A stretch of DNA of 56,390 nucleotides from Paraburkholderia oxyphila NBRC 105797 (GTDB lineage: Bacteria > Pseudomonadota > Gammaproteobacteria > Burkholderiales > Burkholderiaceae): positions 1-56,390 of the forward strand of contig NZ_BAYD01000065.1 of NCBI RefSeq assembly GCF_000685075.1, in the 5' to 3' direction. Below are positions 1 to 8,665 of the stretch, in pieces (the stretch's first letter is position 1; each line of letters begins with the position of its first letter). A program made the position numbers and the translations under genes. The notes beneath the pieces were generated by a model that worked only from the letters and a program-made list of their open reading frames with translations, ran no database searches and had not been told where the DNA came from.

Positions 1-2
1 GA

Positions 3-440
3 CTTGAGGGGGTTGCGTGCGTAGAGCTATTGCAGATCTTCGTTGACGACACGCTACGGTATGTGGCGTCTCATCCGACCTCCGACGGAAAGTTCGAGAT
101 CGACAACTATCCCATACGGCGGGGAACGACAGTGGTCATCGACGATCTCACGGCTCTATTGTGGGTCCACGGCGCATCTACTGCTCTAAATCCCAGAAGA
201 CACTATTTCCAGGGCAAGCGGCGAATCCCAGCCCCCTTGGTAATTCGCCGTCATGCGGGCACGACCGATTTGATGACCATTGCCGACGAAGTTCTCGGCT
301 TGTCGAAAATGAATTTCAACAGTTTCGACCTTTACGGGCAACTTCCGGCAACAATCGAGACGTCTCGGCGCGTCGCGAAGATCGGCGCACTTCTCGATCG
401 CTTCTCAGACCACTCGTACGATTACCGCCTGTTTATGTAG
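3..440 (+). CDS. Prokaryotic Argonaute, C-terminal PIWI tail (5' end outside window)
   Basis: The frame is open from the window edge, so this is the last ~145 residues of a longer gene; the TTG at 30 is not a real start. The segment shows the pattern typical of the end of PIWI domains: a WVHGAS strand, a basic KRRIPAPLVIRRH strand, then a helix with TDLMTIADEVLGLSKMN, then FDLYGQLPATIETS and a terminal YDYRLFM. Prokaryotic Argonautes use a small guide nucleic acid to recognise invading DNA or RNA, and short versions pair with an effector such as a TIR, SIR2 or nuclease protein. The catalytic DEDX residues and any partner gene lie upstream and cannot be judged here. The C-terminus is intact, with no frameshift. 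The family call is from remembered alignments of PIWI C-termini; short versus long Argonaute is undecided. Confidence 0.72.
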   Translation, partial: LEGVACVELLQIFVDDTLRYVASHPTSDGKFEIDNYPIRRGTTVVIDDLTALLWVHGASTALNPRRHYFQGKRRIPAPLVIRRHAGTTDLMTIADEVLGLSKMNFNSFDLYGQLPATIETSRRVAKIGALLDRFSDHSYDYRLFM

Positions 441-488
441 GGGAACTGCTTCCTTCAAGTCTCCGAGTGCTGATGTTCAGGCTGGGAT

Positions 489-525
489 GACCTACCTGAG
501 CCAGCAGTATTGGCTCGGGTAGGTC
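489..525. terminator. 14-bp stem hairpin downstream of the Argonaute gene
   Basis: Arms at 489-502 and 512-525 pair over 14 bp with one G-U pair around a 9-nt loop, 48 nt after the Argonaute stop. There is no T-run after the stem on either strand, so it is either a poor intrinsic terminator or a transcript-stabilising 3' structure. Confidence 0.5.
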
Positions 526-1287
526 CGTTCTGCGTGGACACCAAAATACAGCCTTCGGGTGAGGCGGCGAGGTTAGTTCCACGGCATCCCGGGCCGCCAC
601 TGGCTACAATCGCGGCCGATCGGGTGATTTTCGGCACCAAAGTTCAGCCGCCCACCCTATGAAGTCCGCCTTCGAAAAGCTTTGCCAGTGCCTTTGTGAA
701 TGTTTGGCCAGAAACCCCAGATTGCCCCTCCAGACGCTTTGTTTGAAGTAGACCTGCCACCCACCGGGATCGACTGCTTCCCGCGCAACGAGATAAAGCA
801 CTGCACTGCATCACCTGAAAGAGCGGCCAGATCCCGATTCGTCGTTCCCCTTGCAAGATAACGAAGCGTTCGCACCCGTTTCAATTCGCTCTGGCCGCGC
901 CGGTCATACCGGGAAGCTCAGCCCCTCGCTGCCAACTCAAGGGCAGCGAGCGGTATGTCCGAGTAGTCGTGGCCGATGGCCCAGAAGAAGCGAGGCGACT
1001 TTACTGGAACTCCAGATCGCGAAGCAAGCTGGCTGACTCTGCCTGGATCCTGAATACCGCCGTCACGCCATCGACTTGAATTCAGACAGCGATCGTGAAG
1101 GCAATCCGGGAACGTCCGCGCATATCCGCGCCGCGGCGCCAAAAGGTACTCGCCGTGCGATGCCCGAAAGTGATGCCGGGACAGCGCAACTCCGTGGAAA
1201 ACGGTAGCTGTTTATGCCGGCTTCATGGCATGGCATTGCCTCCCCGCGACGCCAACTTCACCGTCGATCTCCTTCATGCATAAGCCG
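526..1287. other. Intergenic stretch, no recognisable gene
   Basis: Only short overlapping frames (60-75 codons) occur on both strands and none shows a family I recognise or a convincing ribosome binding site. The minus strand around 600-880 has three overlapping open frames at once, which is usual for high-GC non-coding or decayed DNA. It is best read as degenerated sequence between island modules. Confidence 0.4.
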
Positions 1288-1743
1288 TCAGCTTGGAAAA
1301 GCCAACTCCATTCGGACGAATCTCTCTTCTCCGATATCGGCTCGCGAACAGATCTCACCGATCATAGAGAAGCCAAGATTCTGATAGAAAGTCAACGCGC
1401 TAATCCGGGCTGTGCACCATACACGTTCGGCGCCGGAGCGTTTGGCATATGCGATGCAGTATCTGGCGAGCGTCGTGCCAACTCCGCAGTTCCGACATTC
1501 GGGCTTGACGGCCATGCCGCCAAGGCGCCATACGTGAGTGTTGCGCTCGCCGCTAACGTCACGGCAGATCGAACTCACCGCCACGAGGTGCCCATGACTG
1601 AACGCCCCAACGTGAAGAGTGTCGGCACTCTGATCACCCGCGTACATACTGTCGCCGGGCGGCAGGCCGGCGCGGAGGATCTCATCGCGAAGTGCCCACA
1701 CGTCGGCGAGCGCAACCACATCAAGCTGGAATTCGTCGTGCAT
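1288..1743 (-). CDS. GNAT-family N-acetyltransferase
   Basis: A 151-residue single-domain acetyl-CoA-dependent N-acyltransferase. The acetyl-CoA site is seen as the strand WRLGGMAVKPECRN followed by a CGVGTTLARYC loop-helix, an imperfect form of the R/Q-x-x-G-x-G/A signature. The C-terminal half has the usual FYQNLGF motif. The open frame extends to a TTG at 1836, but the ATG at 1743 is preferred because family similarity begins near it and a purine-rich stretch (GGATGGAG) precedes it. The substrate cannot be told from sequence. It is transcribed away from the membrane-protein gene at 1885-2805 on the same strand, about 140 bp apart, and may be a passenger in the defence island. Confidence 0.7.
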   Translation of the reverse strand: MHDEFQLDVVALADVWALRDEILRAGLPPGDSMYAGDQSADTLHVGAFSHGHLVAVSSICRDVSGERNTHVWRLGGMAVKPECRNCGVGTTLARYCIAYAKRSGAERVWCTARISALTFYQNLGFSMIGEICSRADIGEERFVRMELAFPS

Positions 1744-1884
1744 GCTCCATCCGTGACAAGGGACGCTTATCCATTTTTCGACATAGTGCACTGGCCCTTC
1801 AGCCAACGGCGGTAACCATTGATCGCACACGATCAAACCGCCAGTCTACGGCGCTACCAGGTAACTCGGGCAGCTAAGCGCGCA

Positions 1885-2805
1885 TTAGCCCGATTGATTT
1901 GTTTTTTGGGTATATTTATCGCCTCCCTGCGGATCCCGCCACCACGACTTCCCGGCGACTATGCCTCCGCCAGCAAAAGGCCATCGTGGATCTGGCGCGA
2001 GCTGAACAACCAGAGCGCCCCTTCGCCTGGCTCGGGACCTGCCCTGTACTGGCAACCCGGTGGTCGGCGCCGAAGCATCCGTTTCACCATCACAGCAATA
2101 GTCGTCGTAGTACGACATGACATGTTCAAGCAACGAGACAACCCTGCTCATCTGCTGAGGTTTGTCAGAAAAAACGAACGCCAGCAGGTAGAAGCAGCCC
2201 GCCAGCACGACCGGCATCCAAAGCCATGGATTGTCAGTGGTGGTGAGCTTCTGGGCACCAGCAGTGACAGCCAGCCATGCCGGAAACAGTCCGATCTTCT
2301 TAAGATCGCCGCTCGTCAGCGCGATTCGAGTCTCGAACGCGTCGCGATGAAACCGGTACTGCATCAATGCGTATTCAAGAAGCGATTTCGGATAGCTCGC
2401 CAGCAACGCGAGGAAGTGAGCGTATTCCCTCATGTCAGTATCTACGGCACGGAGCACCGCGCCAAACGGATCTCTCCTGATCGCTAGCAGCGAAGGTATC
2501 GTGCTGACTAAAAACAGGATCAAACCGGTAGTCGCTATGGCTGCCATGATCATCCCCGCGAGCCAGCGGGCACCGCCAGGCACAACCATCGCCGCCGCCA
2601 CTTGCGAGCGGAGTAGAAAAGCCACGACCACAAGGCCCGCGAGTTCAGCGAACGCGGTCACTCCTATCACCCAGGCGCCGATGCGCTGGCTGGTGGTTGA
2701 CTCAGTCCGCGAAACCAACCGTGTCATCTCGGCTATAACTGCGGCCAATTCGCTCAGCATTTCTGCCGAAGGTTCGCGATTCTTCGGTTCGCTCTCGTTG
2801 CTCAT
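1885..2805 (-). CDS. Multi-pass membrane protein of unknown function
   Basis: A 306-residue protein that I do not recognise. It starts with a polar, acidic ~40-residue cytoplasmic head, followed by hydrophobic segments near residues 45-67 (IGAWVIGVTAFAELAGLVVV), 83-107, and two close ones near 185-215 (LFPAWLAVTAGA, LWMPVVLAGCFYLLAFVF). A ~75-residue soluble loop between the pairs carries MREYAHFLALL and MQYRFHRDAFETR. The tail after about residue 240 is basic, low-complexity and unlike a folded domain, so a late frameshift is possible. Such helix-pair, loop, helix-pair proteins are common among island hypotheticals. No partner gene is evident apart from the GNAT gene downstream. Confidence 0.6.
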   Translation of the reverse strand: MSNESEPKNREPSAEMLSELAAVIAEMTRLVSRTESTTSQRIGAWVIGVTAFAELAGLVVVAFLLRSQVAAAMVVPGGARWLAGMIMAAIATTGLILFLVSTIPSLLAIRRDPFGAVLRAVDTDMREYAHFLALLASYPKSLLEYALMQYRFHRDAFETRIALTSGDLKKIGLFPAWLAVTAGAQKLTTTDNPWLWMPVVLAGCFYLLAFVFSDKPQQMSRVVSLLEHVMSYYDDYCCDGETDASAPTTGLPVQGRSRARRRGALVVQLAPDPRWPFAGGGIVAGKSWWRDPQGGDKYTQKTNQSG

Positions 2806-3345
2806 CGTTGCATGTCTTCCCTGGATCTACGTTGTTGTCGCAGGCCAGACATGTCGTCTGTTTAAATGCCCGCGAGGATAAAGCGGCAGGAGTGAGCCCA
2901 TCCAGGCAGTCGTGACTGGATGGACGTGAAACCAGGCATCGAGTGTACGCCTGACTGATCCAGACGGCGTCACGATGAGCCCTTCGGTCCTTGCCTACCG
3001 GCCAAAGCATGCAAACTGCTGAGGGACATGAATGCTCGTCGGCTATGCCTGCACAACAGGGTTTCGCGATCCGCTACTGAAATGCTACGAGAAGTACAAC
3101 GATCCCGGAGTGGCCTCGATGTCACAGCCTGGCAACGGAGATTGCCCGCGCTGGCCGGCCCGAAGACACCCCCGGTAGATTACTTGCCACGCTCAAAGAA
3201 GTAGATGTGTATTCCTCGCTCCCAGCGGGTAGCCCCCATGCATTGTCTATAATGGATACCCGTTTTGGCTGACGTCGGATGATGTTCCTTGGGGTTTAGG
3301 GTTTCCGACGGATCGAGGCAGTCAACCCACTGGGAAAGAAAAAGC
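2806..3345. other. Intergenic region upstream of the Mrr-Ham operon
   Basis: 540 bp without a supported gene. At 3032 an ATG opens a 48-codon frame whose first residues (MLVGYA) match the start of Tn3-type serine recombinases, but similarity stops at once, so at most it is a scar. A TATAAT-like hexamer at 3248-3253 could be the -10 box of the downstream operon; no good -35 box is apparent. Confidence 0.35.
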
Positions 3346-4215
3346 ATGACCAACATCCGCGCCATCGACATGATGTTGATCGATGACCTGTTCGACATGA
3401 GCGGTGGCTACGTTTTGAACTTTTCCGATCGCACCTTCGCTCAGTTCTTCGCGAGCGAGCTGGGTGTCAATATCGACGACCCACGCTACGCGCAGGGTGG
3501 CAATTCAAAGGCGAAGCGCCTTCGCTATTTCCTCCAGAATGTCGACAAACCGACCGTCGTCCGGACACTCAATGCTCTCTGGGAGTATCGCGAGGCTCTT
3601 CGCGCCCGCGCCAGCGAACCGGAAAGAATTGAGGACGCAGGCAAAAAGCTGCGCTCGCTTATCGGTCAGTTGGGTGGACGTCCGGACAACGCTTCTTCAG
3701 CACCGCCAGGCAGCCCCATCATCAACAAGTCAAGAATCGCCCAGATCAAGGGTGATCTGCTAGGCATGACAGCGCTTGACCCGCATACACGCGGTTATGC
3801 ATTCGAGAAGTTCCTTCGCGATCTGTTTGACGTCTATGGATTGTGCCCCCAGGACCCGTTTCGCCTTCGGGGCGAACAGATCGATGGCAGCTTCCAGTTC
3901 GGCAATGAGACCTACCTGGTCGAAGCGAAGTGGCACGGAAAACCTTTAGGAGTTGCCGAGCTTCATGTTTTTCATGGAAAAATCGAGCAGAAGGCAGCGT
4001 GGACCCGAGGCCTCTTTGTGAGCAATAGCGGCTTCACCGAGGAAGGCCTCGCTGCCTTCGGCCGGGGCAAACGCGTCATTTGCATGGACGGCTACGACAT
4101 CTATGAAATGCTCAACCGCGAAATCGCACTCGACGAGGTTCTCGCCCGCAAGGTTCGCGGTGCCGCCGAAACTGGCGCACCCTTCCTGCGCGTGCGCGAC
4201 CTCTTTACAAACTGA
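3346..4215 (+). CDS. Mrr-like PD-(D/E)XK restriction endonuclease, first gene of a Ham-like operon
   Basis: A 289-residue predicted nuclease. The C-terminal half has the Mrr-type fold: GYAFEKFLRDLF (from about 150), then QIDG with Asp180, then LVEAKW with Glu193 and Lys195, then an RGLFVSNSGFTEEG strand-helix typical of Mrr_cat proteins. The N-terminal ~90 residues form a separate helical module (LIDDLFDMSGGYVLNFSDRTFAQFF, later KAKRLRYFL) of a kind often fused to defence nucleases; I cannot name it firmly. The frame opens at 3289, but ATG 3346 is chosen for its GGGAAAG site 9 nt upstream. It sits 17 nt before the HamA-like gene and is probably co-transcribed with it. The likely role is DNA cleavage in anti-phage defence, alone or with the helicase. 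Confidence 0.78.
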   Translation: MTNIRAIDMMLIDDLFDMSGGYVLNFSDRTFAQFFASELGVNIDDPRYAQGGNSKAKRLRYFLQNVDKPTVVRTLNALWEYREALRARASEPERIEDAGKKLRSLIGQLGGRPDNASSAPPGSPIINKSRIAQIKGDLLGMTALDPHTRGYAFEKFLRDLFDVYGLCPQDPFRLRGEQIDGSFQFGNETYLVEAKWHGKPLGVAELHVFHGKIEQKAAWTRGLFVSNSGFTEEGLAAFGRGKRVICMDGYDIYEMLNREIALDEVLARKVRGAAETGAPFLRVRDLFTN

Positions 4216-4232
4216 GCCGGAAAGGGGGCAGC

Positions 4233-5003
4233 GTGGTTCAGTTTAACGATTGGTGCGATTCTGTCGACACGCCCTTGGGAAATCACCATGTCCGCGTGAT
4301 CACCGGCAGGCCCGCAGGTATTCCCACCGGGATCCAGTTGACCGCAGCGGCCATCCCTGGTCATTACGCGGCGGAAGAGCGCGTGGCCCGCGCACTGGCA
4401 CGCCTGGGGAAAGCCGGGGCTGCCGGAATGGTGACGGACCTGCTGCCCCAGGCGCCACAAATCAGATCGGGAGACCTCGGTGAGATCTATGCGACGGAAT
4501 GGATCAACGCCCAGAGCGGCTATCGCGCTCCCATAAAGCGGCTTCGCTGGAAAGATCATCGTGACATGGCGATGCGCGGTGACGACGTCATCGGCATGAT
4601 TCTGGATCCCGAGACCCAACGTCTTCGCTTCCTGAAAACAGAGGCCAAGAGCCGGATCGACTTGCGTGCGCAGACCCTGACAGAAGCGCGAGCCGGCCTC
4701 GACAAGGATGGCGGACTTCCATCCGCCCACGCGCTTTCCTTCATATCAGCGAGGCTACTCGAGCTCGGGGATCTCCCCCTGGCAGACGCGATCGACGACG
4801 CGCTGCTCCGACACGGGATCCCGGTCGAAAGCGTGCGCCACCTGTTATTCACCTTTTCGGGTAACGCACCACAAGCGCTACTGGAGCAGTCGCTTCAGGC
4901 GTATCCCGGTCCCATTACGCAATGGGGCATCGGCCTCCACGTCGCGGGGCACGCCGCTTTTGTCGGCGCCGTCTACGCACAAGTGATCGCCAATGCCAAC
5001 TAA
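4233..5003 (+). CDS. hamA: HamA-like (DUF1837) nuclease component
   Basis: A 256-residue protein matching the DUF1837/HamA pattern: a conserved GDLGEIYATEW helix (80-90), a strand with RGDDVIGM containing Asp117/118, and a KTEAKSR strand (135-141) giving the D...E-x-K arrangement of a PD-(D/E)XK nuclease, followed by a long helical C-terminal part. In Hachiman systems HamA is the nuclease effector held by the helicase HamB. The start is GTG 4233 with a strong AAAGGGGG site 6 nt upstream. It overlaps the helicase gene by 11 nt, supporting translational coupling and a shared complex. Assignment is by motif and neighbour; a profile search could place it in a sister DUF1837 family instead. Confidence 0.62.
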   Translation: MVQFNDWCDSVDTPLGNHHVRVITGRPAGIPTGIQLTAAAIPGHYAAEERVARALARLGKAGAAGMVTDLLPQAPQIRSGDLGEIYATEWINAQSGYRAPIKRLRWKDHRDMAMRGDDVIGMILDPETQRLRFLKTEAKSRIDLRAQTLTEARAGLDKDGGLPSAHALSFISARLLELGDLPLADAIDDALLRHGIPVESVRHLLFTFSGNAPQALLEQSLQAYPGPITQWGIGLHVAGHAAFVGAVYAQVIANAN

Positions 5004-8000
5004 CCCTGACGCAATCGGGCAAGCCATCACCGACGCCGCGGCCGCCGGGTTCCGCGGACGGTTGATCGCGCGTGGCCAGGCGCGTGCGATGATCTGGCGG
5101 GACGGCATCCTGCCAGCCGACGCGCCTGCCTTTTCGCCCCAGCTCAGCTTCGACCTTCACAGCTACGCCTACGCCCTCCTTAACCTCGGGCTGCGCCTCC
5201 TGGAAATGGACGGCGATCCGGGTCAGGCCCGTCTGGCATTTGAACAGGCGGCGACCGCCCTTGAAGCCGTCATGGCAAAAGGCAACCGCCTGGAAGTGGA
5301 TCGGGACTTTCACTTCGTCATGGCGGCCGCCGGCTACCATCTTGCCCACCTGTCGGCCCGCTCCTATTCGCTGCTCGCCATAGTCGCCACCGACGAGAAC
5401 TTCTCGCCGGTCGAACGAGCGCTCGCGCTCCTCATGCGGCGAGATATCACCACGCTCCGCACCCTGGTCTACACTTTTCGTCTTGACGGCCGAGGTTCCG
5501 ATGCCCGGATAGTGGGCCTTTTTCGGGAACGCCTTGGACAGGAAAACCTAGCGCGCGATGCGCAACGCGATGGCCACGACTTTCTGTTCGAGGGCCTCGA
5601 CCTTGCTCTGACGGACAGCTTTTTCGGCGCACTTGCCCAGTTCCTGCTCGCACTGGAGCGCGGTGAGCGGCAACTCGTCGACCATGCCATTGGCGTCCTC
5701 CGGGAAAGCCTGAGCATCTGTGCGGAGCTCAATCTTCTGCCGCAGTGGTGGTCGCATCGTGTCGCGATCCATCTTCTATCTGATCTCTGGTCGAACAGCT
5801 TCCATGAAAAGGTGCCACTTCAGCCTGCCGGCGGCGACGCCCCCGACTGGACGAGTCTCCGGGAACTGTTCATCGCATCGCTTGGATGCCGCCCGAAAGC
5901 CGAGGTGGACCTCTGGCCCTCCCAGATTGAGGCCGCCGCCCGCGCCGTGGACCAGACCGACGATCTCGTCGTGTCGCTCCCGACCAGTGCGGGAAAAACG
6001 CGCATCGCCGAACTCTGCATTCTTCGCTGCCTGGCCGCGAACCGCCGGGTCGTATTTATCACCCCACTACGCGCCCTGTCAGCGCAAACCGAGACCACCC
6101 TGCAGCGCACCTTTGGCCCGCTCGGAAAAACCATCTCGGCACTCTACGGCAGTATCGGAGTTTCCGGATTCGACGAAGACGCGATACGCGGAAGAAATAT
6201 CGTGGTCGCGACGCCCGAAAAACTCGACTTCGCCCTACGGAACGACCCGTCCCTGCTCGACGACGTCGGCCTGCTTGTGTTTGATGAAGGACATATGATT
6301 GGCCCTGGCGAGCGCGAAGTTCGCTACGAGGTTCAGATCCAGCGCCTTCTTCGCCGGCCAGACGCCGGTCAACGCCGGATCGTATGCCTGTCGGCCATCC
6401 TGCCTGATGGCGACCAGTTGGAGGATTTCTCCGCATGGCTGCGCCGCGACCATCCTGGTGGCGCCATCAAGCACGACTGGCGCCCTACCCGCCTACGCTT
6501 TGGCGAAGTGATCTGGAACGCCCCCTCCGCGCGCTTGAACCTGCGTGTCGGCGAGGAGCGCCCCTTCGTTCCCCGCTTTCTGACCGGCACCGCGCCGCCG
6601 CTCTTTGTCAGGCCCAGGAGGATCCGCACGCGGCTGTTCCCGGACGATCAACGGGAGCTGAGCCTGGCCACCGCCTGGCGGCTTGTCGACGATGGGCAGA
6701 CTGTCCTTATCTATTGCCCCGAACGGCGAAGCGTCGAACCGTTTGCCGGGGTGATCGTCGACCTGCATGAACGGGGCGCGCTACGGTCCCTGCTCAACGT
6801 CGACGCTGCTGTACTGCAAACGGCCATCGCGCTCGGCGAGGAATGGCTCGGCGTCGATAGCGATCTTCTAAAGTGCCTCCGGCTCGGCGTGGCACTCCAC
6901 CACGGCGCTCTGCCCACGGCCTATCGCAAGGAAGTGGAGCGGCTTCTACGCGAAGGCGTCCTGAAGGTCACTGTCTCGTCGCCCACACTCGCCCAGGGGC
7001 TCAATCTCTCGGCAACCGTCATCATCATTCACTCGCTTTACAGGAGTGGCGAACGGATCAAGGTTTCGGAATTCAAGAACGTCATCGGTCGCGCCGGACG
7101 TGCCTACGTCGATGTCGAGGGCTTGATACTCTTTCCGATTTTCGAGGACGTGCGGAACAGGAAGCACGGCGAATGGGTAGAACTGATCGAAGACCTCGGC
7201 GCGCGCGAGATGGAAAGCGGTCTTATCCAGCTTATCGCCGCCCTGCTCGTGCGCATGCATGCACGCGTCGGGGGCGACCTCAATCACCTGATGGACTACG
7301 TCGTCAACAACGCGGATGCATGGACCTTTCCCGAGGTCGTGGGCGAAAGGATCGACAGGCGCGAACGCGCCTTGAAGGAATGGGAACGCAATCTCCCGAC
7401 CCTCGACACCGCGATACTCGGCCTTATTGGCGACGTCGACGTCCCTGACAACGGCATCGAGGCGGCACTGGATGCCATCCTGCAGTCATCCCTATGGCAG
7501 AGGCGGCTGTTGCGCCTGAACGACGCTTCCCGGCAAGCCTATCGAGCTTCGCTCCTGACCCGCAGCCGGTACATCTGGGCGCATTCGACGCCAGTCGCCC
7601 GCCGAGGCTATTTCCTCGCCGGTCTTGGCCTTGAGGCAGGTCTCGCCCTCGATGCGGTCGCGCCCACCGTCAATCACCTGCTAGTCCAGGCCAATGCCTC
7701 ACTGCTCGCGTCTGACGGTGAGGCGGCCATCCAGGCAATCACAGCGCTCGCCGAACACGTCTTCAATTTTTATCCTTTCACGCCCGACCCGTTTCCGGAC
7801 AACTGGCGGGAGATTCTGCGCTCCTGGCTGTTGGGACAGCCGCTCGCCGGACTCGTCGCCGGGCAGGAAGGCGACACGCTCCAGTTTATCGAAGGCGGCC
7901 TCGTCTATCGCCTGCCGTGGGCCATGGAAGCGGTGCGGGTACGCGCAGTTGCGAACGGTGATGTAGTCGGTGACTTCGGGCTCACGCTGGAAGACCATGA

Positions 8001-8514
8001 ACTCGGTCTGGCTGTACCAGCGGTGGAAACCGGCACAATGAATCGCTCTGCCTCCATCCTGATTCAGGCCGGCTTCAGCTCACGACTCGCCGCCATCAAG
8101 GCCGTCAATGACACAGCCGCGACATTCACCACTGGCGGGGAACTCCGTGCCTGGCTGCGATCGGCGGCCGTCACGGCCCTCTCCGCTCAACCCGGATGGC
8201 CAACCCCGGAAACCAGAACGCTGTGGCTCGACTTCACGCGTGATTTCGCCCCTCCCGATGGCCGGACATGGACCGAGCGCCGGTACCGGGCACAAGTCCA
8301 ATGGCAAGGGGTGCCGCCGCCCCCCGGCGCGCCCATGACGCTCTATCATTCGGACGGGCGACCGGTCGTGCTCTCAGCCGAAGGCCTGTTGCGAGGTGTC
8401 CTGAACCATCCGCTCAATCCCAACCGCCGTGGGCTCGTTCGCGCCGCTGTGGCGCTGGAGCCCGGCCACCTCGACGTGAGCTATCTTGGCCCTGATGATC
8501 TATGGGCAGCTTGA
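4993..8514 (+). CDS. hamB: Large Ski2-like DEAD/DEAH helicase, HamB-like
   Basis: 1,173 residues. The N-terminal ~300 residues are helical repeats with no named domain. Superfamily 2 helicase motifs follow in order: Q-like WPSQ (308-311), Walker A TSAGKT (331-336), TPLRAL (357-362), TPEKLD (407-412), DEGH box (431-434), LSAIL motif III (466-470), ALHHGALP (634-641), and motif VI NVIGRAGRAY (696-705). The sequence around HHG, and GRAGR rather than HRIGR, is typical of Ski2/Hel308-type enzymes. The C-terminal ~450 residues are of unknown fold. Together with the HamA-like protein it fits the Hachiman pair, in which the helicase senses DNA and releases the nuclease. No frameshifts or missing motifs are seen. 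The gene directly follows the nuclease genes on the same strand. Confidence 0.72.
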   Translation: MPTNPDAIGQAITDAAAAGFRGRLIARGQARAMIWRDGILPADAPAFSPQLSFDLHSYAYALLNLGLRLLEMDGDPGQARLAFEQAATALEAVMAKGNRLEVDRDFHFVMAAAGYHLAHLSARSYSLLAIVATDENFSPVERALALLMRRDITTLRTLVYTFRLDGRGSDARIVGLFRERLGQENLARDAQRDGHDFLFEGLDLALTDSFFGALAQFLLALERGERQLVDHAIGVLRESLSICAELNLLPQWWSHRVAIHLLSDLWSNSFHEKVPLQPAGGDAPDWTSLRELFIASLGCRPKAEVDLWPSQIEAAARAVDQTDDLVVSLPTSAGKTRIAELCILRCLAANRRVVFITPLRALSAQTETTLQRTFGPLGKTISALYGSIGVSGFDEDAIRGRNIVVATPEKLDFALRNDPSLLDDVGLLVFDEGHMIGPGEREVRYEVQIQRLLRRPDAGQRRIVCLSAILPDGDQLEDFSAWLRRDHPGGAIKHDWRPTRLRFGEVIWNAPSARLNLRVGEERPFVPRFLTGTAPPLFVRPRRIRTRLFPDDQRELSLATAWRLVDDGQTVLIYCPERRSVEPFAGVIVDLHERGALRSLLNVDAAVLQTAIALGEEWLGVDSDLLKCLRLGVALHHGALPTAYRKEVERLLREGVLKVTVSSPTLAQGLNLSATVIIIHSLYRSGERIKVSEFKNVIGRAGRAYVDVEGLILFPIFEDVRNRKHGEWVELIEDLGAREMESGLIQLIAALLVRMHARVGGDLNHLMDYVVNNADAWTFPEVVGERIDRRERALKEWERNLPTLDTAILGLIGDVDVPDNGIEAALDAILQSSLWQRRLLRLNDASRQAYRASLLTRSRYIWAHSTPVARRGYFLAGLGLEAGLALDAVAPTVNHLLVQANASLLASDGEAAIQAITALAEHVFNFYPFTPDPFPDNWREILRSWLLGQPLAGLVAGQEGDTLQFIEGGLVYRLPWAMEAVRVRAVANGDVVGDFGLTLEDHELGLAVPAVETGTMNRSASILIQAGFSSRLAAIKAVNDTAATFTTGGELRAWLRSAAVTALSAQPGWPTPETRTLWLDFTRDFAPPDGRTWTERRYRAQVQWQGVPPPPGAPMTLYHSDGRPVVLSAEGLLRGVLNHPLNPNRRGLVRAAVALEPGHLDVSYLGPDDLWAA

Positions 8515-8665
8515 ACGCAACGGCATTTTTTCTTGCCATCGACTTAATGTGGGGGACCAGTAACAGCCTTGCGGAGGACCGCCGGTGATGGCCCGTCTGC
8601 CTCCGTTGAAGAGTCCAGGAACGCATGTTCCCGTCAATGCGGGCTGCTGGGCGAACGCGCATCTT

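Noticed and set aside
3032..3178. Short frame starting like a Tn3-type serine recombinase (MLVGYA)
   Set aside because: Only six residues match; no catalytic Ser context or further similarity.
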